Assembly: GCA_035771175.1 (NCBI GenBank)
Contig: CM069607.1
Span: 15,942,001-16,006,000 of the forward strand
Reading direction: 5' to 3'
DNA from: Paratinospora sagittata
Taxonomy: Eukaryota > Streptophyta > Magnoliopsida > Ranunculales > Menispermaceae
Length of the DNA stretch: 64,000 nt
In this document: positions 45,568 through 56,806 of the stretch, in pieces
Position numbering within the stretch: position 1 is the first letter of the stretch
Layout: every line of letters starts with the position of its first letter
Translations under genes and position numbers: made by a program
Notes under the pieces: model-generated
Seen by the model: the letters and a program-made list of their open reading frames with translations, nothing else
The model's database searches: none
Told to the model about the DNA's origin: nothing

Positions 45568-45580
45568 ATCTACCTCCCTT
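45568..45580 (-). other. Polypurine tract of element G
   Basis: Minus strand AAGGGAGGTAGAT lies against the LTR start TGTAAC. It is preceded by TTCGATGAAAAAATTCC, the conserved block upstream of the 3' LTR in related chromoviruses. Confidence 0.85.
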
Positions 45581-45606
45581 AAAGGAATTTTTTCATCGAA
45601 ATTTGG

Positions 45607-46393
45607 TTAAGGTAGTAGGGTTCTAGAATTAAAGTTAGAAGCTGACCATATCAGCGTCGTCATCGACCCTAGAAGGTGATCTCGTGATGCGCTGGTCAGG
45701 TGGATTAAGCAGTCCTCGGATGGTGCTCTAGGCGGTGGAATCCCCAAAGTTAGCAGGCGTGGGTGAGTGGATAGAGTTAGAGGGATCTCCATCCTAATCT
45801 GAGAGATCCGGGATAGAAGGAGGCGTGGGCACTCATCAAGGTTGTCGAGGAAAAATAAGTCCTCGATTAGCCGACTGTCTAGTGTGCCATCCTGATCTGA
45901 TGGGCTTTTGTTGTGTTTTCCAGTTTGAAGGCCCAGCCTGGTCAGGACTAGGGGCTGGTGCATGCCTAAGCATGCATTGTACTGGGGAGGGTTATGGATT
46001 GGTCTGCTTATTTCTAAATGTGGGTAGAGGGTAGCGCACAATTTTTCTTGCGGTCTGCCTCGTGCGCCAACCTCCCCCGAGCAAATAGGGAGATTGCCAA
46101 TTGGAGGGTTCTACTTCATCTGGATTTGATATAGTCTGGTGGTCTGTAGAGCTTTAGAGTGGGCTATGAACAAGAGTCTGAACCCGCTGGAGGCTTGTAG
46201 AGAGAAACCTCGAAGGTGAGGATGATTGTGAATAATAAGAGGGAGTAGGGATCCGAGTAGGTGGAGTAGAACTCTGCCCATCCTCATTATCGTCTCTTGG
46301 TGCTGAGTTCGTTGCTTGACTAGAGGAATGAAAGTTTAGGCTGTGGTTAGATGACTCTGAGTTGAACCTCATAGACCCCTTGAAGTCAGACAT
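45607..46393 (-). CDS. Unassigned ORFs between integrase and 3' LTR of element G
   Basis: Minus-strand frames 46154-46393 (79 aa, Ser/Pro-rich, MSDFKGSMRFNSES..) and 45607-46041 (144 aa) occupy about 800 bp after the integrase tail, where elements A and B have about 60 bp or less. They are in different frames. I do not recognise either. They could be a decayed additional ORF, captured sequence, or chance frames. The plus-strand 69-aa frame in the same place is disregarded. Confidence 0.3.
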
Positions 46394-46482
46394 CTACAAA
46401 AATTTGCAAGCATAGGAACAAAACACAAAATTAGAGACAATATAATGGTTTGGAAAAGATAATCATTATGCAAAAAGTTGGA

Positions 46483-46575
46483 ACACTATCTTTAAACAAA
46501 CAGATAGGGGTATTTTTGCTTGATCTCTTGTTCCAATTCTCACGTTGCTTCTTCCAACCCATGGTGGTTCCGAAG
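46483..46575 (-). pseudogene. pol: Element G chromodomain-like end
   Basis: Minus strand NHHGLEEAT, a TGA where Trp is expected, then ELEQEIKQKYPYLF. It continues the VKVL at about 49645 once the copia insert is removed, giving VKVLW then NHHG. The duplicated site is CGAAG/CAAAG. Confidence 0.87.
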
Positions 46576-46917
46576 TGTTATCTCAATGAACCCCATGATA
46601 TGAATGTTTTGATGATTCCAAATATCCTCAGTTTGTATATCTAATGATCTTGTCAAGTGTTTCAGATTTATAAAAAATCAAGATCAAGGAACTGTGCTCA
46701 CAAGCCTATTGAACATCACAAAGTAAAGTTTCGAGTCTGTCAGTACTTAGAATGTAAAGTTTATCGATCAACTTTCTCTCAGAATGATTTTATCGTTTGC
46801 ATATTCTGATCGTAACATTTTAATCGTACCTTATGATTTCTAAAGTATTTGACTTGATTAAGAGAAACAATGACTTTTATCGAGCTTTAATTGAGAAATC
46901 AAAAACCGCTTTTACAA

Positions 46918-47490
46918 AGTCTTTCAGGACGCTAATGTTTTTGCAGCACCCTCCTGGACTTGATGAGTCAGGACACTGATAAAATATTATGAAGCTCAAG
47001 GTTAAATTGAACTGATTAATAAGGACGCTTACTTTTTAGTAGCGACCTTTCTCTTATTAACCTTTGAGATTGTCAGGAAGCTGACCTAGTTTTAGCTCGC
47101 TGAAAGTTCTTTTTGTCTTTAAGTGATTTCTATCTTTAAGGACGATGATAAGTTATAAGTTGAATAAACTATCAGGACACTACTTGTGTAGGAGCGCCCT
47201 CATTTTTAGAATCAACTTAAATAAACTTTCAGGACCCTTACCATCCGTCAGCGCACTTAACATTGTTTCAAAATTGTTTTTAATAGTTCAGGACGCTTAC
47301 TCTTGAGTAGCGCCCTCGTATGTCAAAAGTTTTAAAACAAAGCAGAACGCTCACTGCAAAGTAGCGCCCTCATGAAGTAAGTCATTTTCTTGTCAAAACA
47401 AGTCAGGACGCTTACAATTCAGTAGGGCCCTTACTTCATTGTTCAGTAGGACACTGATATTCTATGAGCGCCCTCAAAGGAACAAAATGA
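46918..47490 (+). repeat. Palindromic U3 array in Cs LTR
   Basis: Nine units 50-60 bp apart. The clearest, near 47289, pairs AGGACGCT with AGCGCCCT and also has ACTC/GAGT inside, making a nearly full-length palindrome of 27 bp. The unit near 47344 pairs CGCT/AGCG with ACT/AGT. Unit sequences between the arms vary. Confidence 0.85.
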
Positions 47491-47766
47491 CATAAATGAT
47501 ATTTTTGTTGTTCTGACATGTACGTCCTTTTTGCCATCTTTTTAGAACAAGTTTTCATACAAAATCAATTTTCTGTATTTGTAAGAGATATTCTCTGATT
47601 CACGAACCACGTCTTTTAAAACTTTCCTTATTCGTGAATATGGAGAAAATTAGAATATTCATGAAATGTGCAGTTGTCATTTTCGTGATACATTCTAGTT
47701 GCTGTGAGTAAACGTTCATATTTGAAATTTAAATTCAAATGAACAACAACTTCATCTCTACAAGTC

Positions 47767-47774
47767 TATAAATA
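47767..47774 (+). promoter_or_regulatory. TATA box in Cs LTR
   Basis: TATAAATA lies about 1190 bp into the LTR, between the two hairpin arrays; the same position is kept in the other copia LTRs. The RNA start would fall near 47800. Confidence 0.65.
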
Positions 47775-48149
47775 CAGATACTTAACAATTTGTTAAGACC
47801 ACCGAAAATTCTTTGTGCTAAAACACTTTTTGAAAATTAGTTGAATTTTCATATGATTCAAAAGGCTTAAGTTATTCTTGTTTCAAAGTATTTATTTGAA
47901 TCATTACTTATTCAAATGATTTTCACGCTGAGCTAAGATTCCATTTTTATCTGAAAATCGGTTTGGAAGTCTGAACTATTTTTCACTCAAATTATTCATC
48001 ATTGTTTTTACTTACATCATTCTAGCTGAAAGAGAAATTTGAGAGATAGTTCATAGGATACAGTTGTAATCAATTTCATATCTTGTATTCTGTATCAAGG
48101 TTGTAACAGTAGTTAGATAAACTACTGAGTTGAAATTCTATATTGAACA

Positions 48150-48419
48150 AGGTCAGGTCTTCTCACACCCGTAAGTTGAGAGACGGTAGTTCTCACACTC
48201 ATAAGTTGAGAAAGCTTAGGTTTGTCTCACACCCGTAAGTTGGGATAGGTTGGTCTCACGCCTGTAAGCTGAGCAGTGTAATGGTTTTTCTCACACCCTA
48301 AAGTTGAGAAAAGGTGTAACGGTTTGATTCTCACCCGTAAGAGAATCCCTTAGTGATAAGGTTCAAAATCCTAACTGCGGAAGTTAGGTAGTGGACGTAG
48401 GCAAGTAGCCGAACCACTA
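48150..48419 (+). repeat. Downstream hairpin array and terminal hairpins in Cs LTR
   Basis: Units of the form TTCTCA-CACCCGTAAG-TTGAGAA repeat about every 30-40 bp. The last is GATTCTC/GAGAATC around loop ACCCGTAA (48326-48347). Then a TAGTGG/CCACTA stem with inner GGC/GCC (48389-48419). It lies downstream of TATA and before the PBS, so it would be in the RNA leader. Confidence 0.8.
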
Positions 48420-48536
48420 TAAATCAACTGTGCATATTTGTTTAATTTTCGCACTTTATTTTAATCATTGTAATTGTTTTTAAATTGTCTAAGTGTCCAA
48501 TTCACCCCCCCTCTTGGACATATCTGGGCCAACAAT

Positions 48537-48548
48537 TGGTATTAAAGC
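48537..48548 (+). other. Primer-binding site of Cs, tRNA-Met type
   Basis: TGGTATTAAAGC begins two bases after the LTR end. C2 has TGGTATCAAAGC at 53851-53862. Both fit the tRNA-Met-type PBS of copia elements with small differences. Confidence 0.85.
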
Positions 48549-48581
48549 AGTGTTGCTCTTCAAAGAAACTTCATAATTTTT

Positions 48582-48856
48582 TTGATATCAATGGCAATGA
48601 CCAGAGGGACTATCATAGAAGTAGGTCAACCTTTAAACAAACCACCTCTGTTAAATAAAGATTGGATGATAAGGATGAAATCCTTTCTACGATCTAAGGA
48701 TATCAGTCTATGGGAAATGGTTGTATATGGCTACACCATGACCAACAAGCTTATTGAGCTATGGATAGATAAGGAAAGACTAAATGACAAACTTAACACT
48801 CCAGTTGTCTATGCCTTATACTGTTCTCTACCCAAGGAAGAAGTAGAAAGGGTAGT
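48582..48856 (+). pseudogene. gag: Cs copia gag N-terminus
   Basis: MISMAMTRGTIIEVGQPLNKPP then WMIRMKSFLRSKDISLW, VVYGYTMTNKLIELW and YALYCSLPKEEVERV. This is the usual start of a copia/Sirevirus gag (about 90 residues) before an abrupt junction to LTR sequence at about 48857. The likely start is ATG 48591 or 48582; both are plausible. Confidence 0.85.
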
Positions 48857-49644
48857 TCATATCTAATGATCTTGTCAAATGCTTCAAATTTATCAAGAAT
48901 CAAGATCAAGGAACTGTGCTCACAAGCCTATTGAACATCACAAAGTAAAGTTCTGAGTCTGTCAGTACTTAGAATGTACAGTCTATCGATCAACTTTATC
49001 TCAGCATGATTTTATCATTTGCATATTTTGATCGTAACATTTTAATCGTACCTTATGATTTCTAAAGTATTTGATTTGATTAAGAGAAACAATGATTTCT
49101 ATTGAGCTTTAATTGAGAAATCAAAAAACGTTTTCTTAAAGTCTTTCAGAACGCTAATGTTTTAGCAGCGCCCTCCTGGACTTGATGAGTCAGGACGCTG
49201 ATAAAATATTAAGAAGCTCAAGGTTGAATTGAACTGATTAATAAGGACACTTACTTCTTAGTAGCGATCTTTCTTAGTTTCAGCTCCTTGAAAGTTCCTT
49301 TTGTCTTTAAGTGAGTTTTATCTTTAAGGACAATGATAAGTTACACGTTGATTAAATTATCAGGACGCTACTTGTGTAGAGCGCCCTCATCTTTATAATC
49401 AACTTAAATAAACTTTTAGGACGCTTACCGTCCGTCAGCGCACTTAACATTGTTTCATAATTGTTTTTAATAGTTTAGGACGCTTACTCTTGAATAACGC
49501 CCTCGTATGTCAAAAGTTTTAAAACAAAGTAGGACGCCCACTGCAGATTTGTTTAATTTTTGCCCTTTATTTTTTCCATTGGAATTGTTTTTAAATTGTC
49601 TAAGTGTCTAATTCACCCGCCTCTTGGACATATCTGGGCCAACA
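48857..49644 (+). repeat. Cs second LTR, shortened at start and middle
   Basis: It matches the 5' LTR from about its 75th base (ATATCTAATGATCTTGTCAA), with U3 palindromes at 49140-49545. At about 49545 it jumps to the last ~100 bp of the LTR, ending GGGCCAACA. The TATA box and downstream hairpin array are deleted. Confidence 0.88.
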
Positions 49645-50322
49645 CAAAGGACTTTGACAAGAGGGATGCTCTTATTTTGTAAGTCTTGTGTTCTCTTGTC
49701 AAGGATTTGCACCAGTCGTTTTGTGTATATGTTACCTTTCTCAATCTCAACATCAAGCAGATGAATGATAAGAGAAGGATCATGGTACTTCCAAAGCATA
49801 GAAATGAGGAACACTTCATGAACCTTAGACATAAACAAAGGTAGGGATAGCCGGTGGGCATATTCGTCATCCCTTTTGATGATTTCGAAATGACTAATAT
49901 GTCTAGGGAATGATTTTTCCTTGATGCCAAATCTCCTCACGCCCTTGATCGGTTGAACCTTCAAGAGAACAGATTCTCCAACCTCGACTTCTAGAGGTTT
50001 TCTTCGCTTGTCTCCATTGATTTTGTGTTTGCTCTTGGCGGTGCGGAGCCTTTCTCAGACAAGAATGATCTTGTCAATGGTTTCCCTGATAAGCTCAAGA
50101 CCAAGTTGTGGTCAGTCAGCCATATCCAACCAGCCTACTGGGGATCTGCTAGGCTTACCATACAAGGCTTCATATGGAGCCATCCCGATGTTTGCTTGGT
50201 AGCTGCTATTGTAAGCAAACTCTGCCAAATGCATATTTTTCGCTCACCCATTGTTGAATTCAAGAACACAGCAGTGTAGCGTGTCTTCAACCACTTGAAT
50301 CAAGCATTCAAACTGGCTTAGA
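49645..50322 (-). pseudogene. pol: Element G integrase, core end and C-terminus
   Basis: Minus strand: SQFECLIQVVEDTLHCCVLEF, SYQANIGMAPYEALYGKPSRSP, then, in broken frames, VQPIKGVRRFGIKEKSFPRH, HEVFLISMLWKYHDPS and LQNKSIPLVKVL at the copia junction. The N-terminal zinc domain and first catalytic Asp are deleted: at 50322 the sequence jumps to RNase H. It would have continued at 46483-46575. Confidence 0.88.
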
Positions 50323-51483
50323 CGAGTAGGCAATAACATGACCTTCTTGCATCAATACTGTCCCAAGCCCTTGTAGTGATGGGTCTGTGTACAGTGTTTA
50401 ACCTGTCCTATTCTTAGGTGTGGTAAGAACCGGGGCTGATCTCAGCCTTTTCTTGAGTTCTTGAAAAGATACTTCACATGCATCGTTCCAGTGGAAACGG
50501 GCATCCTTTCGGGTTAATTGGGTGAGCGCTTTGGCCAGCTTGGAGAAATCCTTAATGAAATGTCAGTAATACCCTACTAACCCAGGAAGTTCTGATTATG
50601 GTGATAGTGATAGGTTGTTTCCAGTCGAGCACAACTTCTACCTTTGCAGGATCAACCTCAATACCGTTGTGGGAAACAATGTGACCAACGAACTTGACCT
50701 TGGTCATCCAGAACTCACACTTGCTTAGCTAGGGGTGGAACTGGTGTTGTTGGAGCGTGCTAAGCACAGTCCACAAGTATGTTTCATGGAGTTCCCTTGG
50801 AATTGAATATACCAAGATATCATCGACAAAACAACTACGAAACGGTTGAGGAACAATCAAAAGATGTAGTTCACTAATTCCATAAAGGCAGCAGGTGCAT
50901 TAGTTAGACCAAATGACATCACGGTGAATTCATAATGGCCATGCCTTGTGCAGAAGGCTATCTTTGGGATATCTGATTCCTTGATCCTCAATTGATGATA
51001 TCTAGATCGAAGATCGATCTTTGAGAAGAATCTGACTCCTCTTAGCTGGTCGAAAAGATCTTCGATTCGTGGTAATGGATATTTTTTATTGATGGTCACC
51101 TTATTCAGCTTCCTATAGTCTATGCAAAGCCAGAGCAATTCATTTTTTTTCTTTACATAGCAAACTGAAATGCCCCAAGGTGGGGGGCTCTTTTTGATGA
51201 AGCCTAGCCCTTTCAATTCCTTTAATTGTCTGTCAAGCTTCACCAGTTCCACATTTTGCATCCAGTATGGTGGAATGTAGGTGGGTTCGATTCCAAGAAT
51301 TAATTTGATTTCGAAATCAAATTCCCGGGGAGGGGAGAGTTTTGGAAGGTCATCTAAGAACACAATTGGGTAATCTTTGACAACTGAGGCATTGATGAGG
51401 CTTAAAGGGTGGTTGGGCTTTTCTACATCTTCGTGTTTATCAAAGATCGAAAGAGTTTGCAATTGTGCTTTTAAAAGAGACAC
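50323..51483 (-). pseudogene. pol: Element G reverse transcriptase and RNase H start
   Basis: A 208-aa frame (50857-51483) spans [57 protein letters not shown] and [21 protein letters not shown]. The active-site FVDDILVYS follows near 50810-50840 beyond a frame break. Then ALTQLTRKDARFHWNDACE and RNase H start TLYTDPSLQGLGTVLMQEGH, which is cut at 50322. The RT core is complete in sequence but not in frame. Confidence 0.92.
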
Positions 51484-51798
51484 GGTAGAATGGTAAGATT
51501 GTCTACGGGTCCCTGAATCTTCAGGTTATTCCTGAAAGGTATAGTTAGCAAGACCATCTTATTTTGGCAATCGATTTGGGAATGCAAAAGGGTTAATCAA
51601 TCCATGTCCAGGATGACATCAAAGTATGTGAAGTTCATCACAAACAGGTCTGCATATAAGAGATGATCCGACATTCTAAGTTTGCAGGTGGGACAAATTT
51701 GGTTTATTTCAGTACCTGGTCCTATAGTTGTGGATACATGAATTGTGAATGTGGTGGTTTTGGATAGTAGTCCCAAGTTTTGAACTACTGTTGATGAT
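51484..51798 (-). pseudogene. pol: Element G protease region
   Basis: Minus strand ADLFVMNFTYFDVILDMDWLTLLHSQIDC is the C-terminal half of the gypsy protease (normally ILGMDWL..H.A.IDC). The N-terminal half with the active site is cut off at 51798 by the C2 LTR. Confidence 0.82.
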
Positions 51799-53848
51799 TG
51801 TTGAATCAATTATCCTCATGTCCCTTACGAGAATATGTCCCTATTATAAAAGATTTTGATGATTACAAAACTACATTCTGTTTGTGATACTACTGCACAT
51901 ATGGCATATCTAATCTTATTTGAAGGTTTCAAAGATTCAATGATGCATGGTGAACGTATTAAAGATCTTCTTGAAGACCATGATCATTTGAAGATGTTTA
52001 GTTATATGATTAGATTATGATAGGTTGTAGGACCTTCTATGTCATATGTTCAGCACTATGCATGCCTACATGTTTTAATCGATCGGTTGCATATTCGATT
52101 TAATCCGGTTACATTATGTTTTATCAAACTTTAATCAAGAAACCAAAAATCATTTTTATAAAGACTTTCAGGACACTAATGTTTTAGCAACACCCTCCTG
52201 GACGTGATGAGTCAGGCCGCTGATAAAATATTAAGACGCTCAAGGTTAAATTGAACTGATTAATAAGGACGCTCACTTGTTAGTAGCCACCTTTCTTTTA
52301 TCAACATTTGAGAATGTCAGGATGCTGACTTAGTTTCAGTTTGCTGAAAGTTCTTTTTGTTTTTTAAGTGATTTCTATCTTTAAGGACGCTGATAAGTTA
52401 TAAGTTGAATAAATTATCAGGACGTTACTTGTGTAGGAGCACCCTCATCTTTGGAATCAACTTAAATAACTTTCAGGACGCTTACCATCCTTTAGCGCAC
52501 TTAACATTGTTTTAAAACTATTTTTAATAGTTCAGGACGCTAATTCTTGAGTAGTGCCCTCGTGTGTCAAATGTTTTAAAACAAAGCAGGACGTTTACTG
52601 CGAAGTAGTGCCCTCATGAATTAAGCCATTTAATCGTCGAAACAAGTTAGGACTCTTATTATTTAGTAAGGCCCTCACTTCATTGTTCAGTAGGACGTTG
52701 ATGCTCTATGAGCGCCCTCAAAGGAACAAAACGACCAAAAAGATATTTTGTTGTTCTAACATTACTGCTATTTTTGTTAACCTTTTCAGAAATGTACAAA
52801 TACTTTTCAGAACTTTTCAGAATCGTACAACAACTTTTTCAAAACTTTTTAAACGTTCTAAAAACTTCATCAGAACATTCCTCTTTCATGAAAGGATCAG
52901 ATGATTCAGGTGTTATCGTCGTAATATGCATTGAGCTGAATCGATCCATTTCGGGATAGAATGTTAACGTTATATTTGAAATAACTTAGAGCGCCAAAAT
53001 CACCAAGTCCATTGCGTCTCTGTTATTTCTATATATACGTGTTGCTTTAGTACAGAAAAAACCACTAATGATATACAAAACTGATATTCATTCAAAACGT
53101 ATTAACAGTTTTCGTTTGTGCCAAAATACTTTTTTAGAGTTAGTCTTCTTTTCACTTGTGCTTGATCTTACTATCTTTTGAAAGAAAAACTTCAAGTCTT
53201 TTGGGTTGATTGATCTTCATCTTCATTATTTCAAAAACCCATTGAAGAAGACAAAAGCTCTTTGAACATGGGTTCAACATAAACTTCATCATACATATAT
53301 TGCTGAATCTATGATCACAGAAGGTTCAATCCAAAGTATTGCAATTATCACTTTGATTCTAAGTAAAGGGAATCATATTTCATTCTGCATTTAATTTGCA
53401 GTGACTAGTTAGTCACTGGGCAAAAACAAGTGTTGCTCATAGCTGTAAACAGTCGTCTTACACCCATAAGTTGAGAATAAGTTCTCTTTCACCTGCAAGT
53501 AGATAATAAGTCTTCTCACACCCGCACATTGAGAAACGGTCCTTTCATACCCATAAGTTGAGAAATGGCAGTTTTGACACCCGTAAGCTTAAAAAGTGTA
53601 CCGGTTTGATCTTCACAGTAAGAAGGTCCATAGTGGAGTTTGAACAAATCCTAACTGAGGAGGTTAGGTAGTGGATGTAGGCGCGGCCGAACCACTATTA
53701 ATCTTGTTTGCATTGTCCCATTTACATTAGTTGTATCTAATTGCTATACTTTGTTTAATCTGCTTTCATTATTCCGCACAATTTTAAGAAAGGTTAAAAT
53801 ATGCTAAGTGTCCAATTCACCCCCCTCTTGGACATATCTGGGTCAACA
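51799..53848 (+). repeat. C2 5' LTR
   Basis: 2050 bp, TGTTGAATC to GGGTCAACA. U3 palindrome array at about 52160-52735, TATA-like TCTATATATA at 53028-53037, downstream hairpin array at about 53440-53600. The last array hairpin is GATCTTC/GAAGGTC (53608-53628), and a TAGTGG/CCACTA hairpin is at 53669-53697. No gene in it. Confidence 0.92.
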
Positions 53849-53850
53849 AT

Positions 53851-53862
53851 TGGTATCAAAGC
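53851..53862 (+). other. Primer-binding site of C2
   Basis: TGGTATCAAAGC two bases after the LTR end, the copia tRNA-Met-type PBS with one or two differences from the canonical TGGTATCAGAGC. Confidence 0.88.
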
Positions 53863-53901
53863 AGGTTAACCGTCAAAGTATCTAACCATCATTGATTAAG
53901 T

Positions 53902-55430
53902 ATGGTAGGACAAAACGAAAAAAATACTTATCTCTCAGGTGAAGGAAACTCCACCAACTACCCACCACTGTTCGAGGAAGAAAACTATTCCCACTGGAAA
54001 CTATGATTAGGTACTATCTCAAAGCCCAAAACTTAGAGATGTGGGATGTTGTGAAAAACGGATGCCCAACACCTACTAAAATAGTTGATGGTGCTACTGT
54101 CCCAAAGGAACTAGATGAATGAAGTGCCAAAGAAAAGAAAAAAGAGTCATTAAATAACCAAGCTGTAAACATTTTGTTTTGTAGTTTATCCGTCGAAGAG
54201 TTCAATAGAGTTAGTGTGTGTGATACCACCAAGGAAATCTGGAACAAGTTAGAGGTCACCCACGAAGGAACTTTGCAAGTTAAAAAGGCAAGGCTCCAGT
54301 TGTTAGTCGAAAAATATGAGACCTATAGGATGAAAAAAACTGATTTGATAGTTGAGGTTATTGCTCGGTTCACAACAAACATCAATGAGATGAAAAACCT
54401 AGGAAACCCAGAGCTTGGGAACCCAAGGCCACGACTATTGAAGAAGCCAAAAATCTGGCTAAATATACTTTTGATGAACTATGCGGTTCATTAATGGTTT
54501 ATGAGTTAAAGATAAAGGATACAATGTGTCCGGTCAACGTTGAGGAAAAAGAAAAGAAATCTATTGCCCTCAACGTTGAAACTGATTCTGAAGGTGATTT
54601 AGACTTAGAAGATGACGTGGCTATGTTATCTAGAAAGTTCAACAAGTTACTTAGGAAAAATAGTAGAAATAACTCATACTCAAGGTTTCACAAAGGAAAG
54701 AAACCCGAGTCTAAACCTGTAGAGTTAATATGTTACAGTCGTAACAAACCAGGTCATATAAAGAGTGAATGTCCCACAAAATATAAGAAGAAAACCAACT
54801 CTTACAGAAAAGGCAAGAAAGTTCTCAAAGCCACATGGGATGATTCAAGCTCAAGCGAAAAGGAAGTGTATTCATATCACATTGTTGCATTGTGGTTAAT
54901 GGCAAGCACAGAGGTAAAAACTGAACCTACTGACGAACTTTATGAGTTCAACAATCATATTCAGGAGCTTAAGTCAAAACTTAGTAAAGAGATTAGGAAG
55001 AATGAAAAACTTAAGCATAGTCTTGAAGAAGCTCTTGAGGAAATTGAATTCCAACAAGAAGAGCTAGACAGGCTGTCTCTAGATAATGAACAACTTAAGA
55101 AAGTTGTTGGGAAGCTGAAAAATGAAAATGAAACTCTTAGAAAGGAAAAGGAAGACTTGAACTGCACAGTGATTAAATTCACAAATGGTCAAAAGAAATT
55201 TGACATGATTTTAAGATCACAAAGATGTGTGTTCGACAAAATTGGCTTAGGCTATACACATGGGTCTAAACAAAAGGAGTTTGATACCGTACTGACCCAA
55301 AGACCAAAATGCAACAAATTTCATCGGGAAGGACATACAATAGTTAGATGCAATGTCTTACGTAGAAAGAAAAGAAAATATGCAAGAATTGAAAATTTTG
55401 TTCTTACTGATACTAACATGCATGGACCCA
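53902..55430 (+). pseudogene. gag: C2 copia gag with coiled coil and two damaged zinc knuckles
   Basis: Starts MVGQNEKNTYLSGEGNST at 53902 and passes through stops near 54005 and 54120 and a frame change near 54400. Then a long open part (54494-55579) has CYSRNKPGHIKSEC (one Cys to Arg), a coiled coil near 54960-55170 (RKNEKLKHSLEEALEEIEFQ), RSQRCVFDKIGLGYTHGSK and a second knuckle CNKFHREGHTIVRC (Cys to Phe). The size and two knuckles fit a Sirevirus gag. Relative to C1 the 49-bp duplication is absent. Confidence 0.92.
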
Positions 55431-56806
55431 AACAAGCATGGGTAACAAAGTCAAACGATAGCAAAAGTGATATTGAAGGCATTGAAACTATTGGGAATGA
55501 TTCTTTATCCATATTTGATGTACTTTATGTTAATGGGTTGAAGCGTAATCTCTTGAGCATAAGTCAATTATGTGACTAGGGTTATGACATTTCATTTGAG
55601 GCAAATAGGTGCATTGTCATACATGTAGATAAAATTGTTGTATTCATGGCATCTAGACATAAGAACATGTGTTGCGCAAACTTCAATGACATGAAGAAAC
55701 AAAATGTAACATGTTTAAGTGCTATCTCTGGTAATGATGCACGACTATGGCATAAATGATTAGGTCATGTTAATATGGACAACATGTCTAGAATTGTTAA
55801 ACATGATCTGGTTACGGGTATTCCAAAAGGAACTTACTCAAATGAGGAGATTTGTGAACCATGTCAACTTGGTGAGCATCCCCGATTATCATTTAAGAGC
55901 AAGATGCATCAATCAACCTCTAGAGCTCTCTAACTTATTCACATGGATATTTTCGGACCAACCAAAACCAAAAGCTTAGGTGGAAAATCATATGTGTTTG
56001 TGATTGTTGATGACTTTACTCGATTCACATGAGTATTTCTATTAGCTCATAAATCTGATGCATTTGAAATATTTATAAAATTTTGTAAAAGAGTCGAAAA
56101 TGAAAAGGGTTATAAGATCAACATTATTAGGAGTGATAGAAGCGGTGGATTTGTCAATAAAAATTTCAAAGAATTCGGTAACAACTAAGGTTACACTCAC
56201 AATCTATTAGCCCCTAGGACACCACAACAAAACGGTGTAGTTGAAAGAAAGAATAGAACTCTGCAGGAGATGTGTAGAACAATGCTTAATTAGTACAACA
56301 CTGCAAATCACTTTTGGGGTGAAGCTATTAACACTACCTGCTATGTAATGAACCGAGTTCTGCTTAGAAAAGATTTGAATAAAACTCCATATGAACCATG
56401 GAAGGGTAGAGTACCCAACATTAGTTACTTCCGAATATTCGGATGTAAATATTTTATTCTTAATGATAAAGACAATCCAGATAAGTTTGAACCTAAATCT
56501 GATATAGGATATTCTTATCACAGTAGAGCCTACAAAGTCTTCAACAAATCTAATCAAACTGTAGAAGAATCAATTCATGTAAATTTTGATGAAAGTGTTA
56601 ATAAGAAAAGTCTTGAGGATGAATTTAAACAATTAAATTTTGATGAAGATAAACCTAAGACAACCAAGATTATAGATATTGAACCTGAACCATCTTTAGA
56701 ATCTTCTAAAAACTGTAGATTGCTTCATGGTATTTCTCAAGATCAAATTTTAGGAGATCCACGGAAAGGTATATCCTTTAGAGCCTCAATTCAAAAAGAT
56801 CAATAG
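55431..56806 (+). pseudogene. pol: C2 protease remnant, integrase and linker
   Basis: KQAWVTKSNDSKS runs directly into GIETIGNDSLSIFDVLYV, so the protease active-site segment (present in C1 near 13440-13530) is deleted. Integrase follows with LWHK, CEPCQLGEHPR, LIHMDIFGPTKTKSLGGKSYV, VDDFTRFT, IIRSDR and TPQQNGVVERKNRTLQEM, holding the catalytic residues. Stops occur at about 55577, 55759, 55931, 56028, 56187 and 56290. The linker ends with the acidic frame 56348-56806. Confidence 0.92.

Larger units (their letters stand above)
46576..48534 (+). repeat. Cs 5' LTR, Sirevirus-like
   Basis: 1959 bp, TGTTATCTC to GGGCCAACA. U3 carries nine AGGACGCT..AGCGCCCT palindromic units (about 46918-47490), then TATAAATA at 47767-47774. 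Downstream come the second hairpin array (48150-48347), a TAGTGG/CCACTA hairpin (48389-48419) and the conserved CACCCCCCCTCTTGG end. No gene. Confidence 0.9.
46576..49644 (+). mobile_element. Collapsed Ty1/copia element Cs in element G
   Basis: Complete 5' LTR (46576-48534), PBS (48537-48548), a gag start (48582-48856) and a second, shortened LTR (48857-49644). The flanks CGAAG (46571-46575) and CAAAG (49645-49649) are a target duplication with one mismatch. Everything from mid-gag through pol and the second LTR start is missing. So it is one insertion that shrank by internal deletion. Confidence 0.9.

Noticed and set aside
52683..52959. Plus-strand ORFs of 73 and 83 aa rich in Phe
   Set aside because: Located in the C2 LTR just upstream of the TATA box; two overlapping frames from the same AT-rich stretch, not conserved in the Cs LTR.
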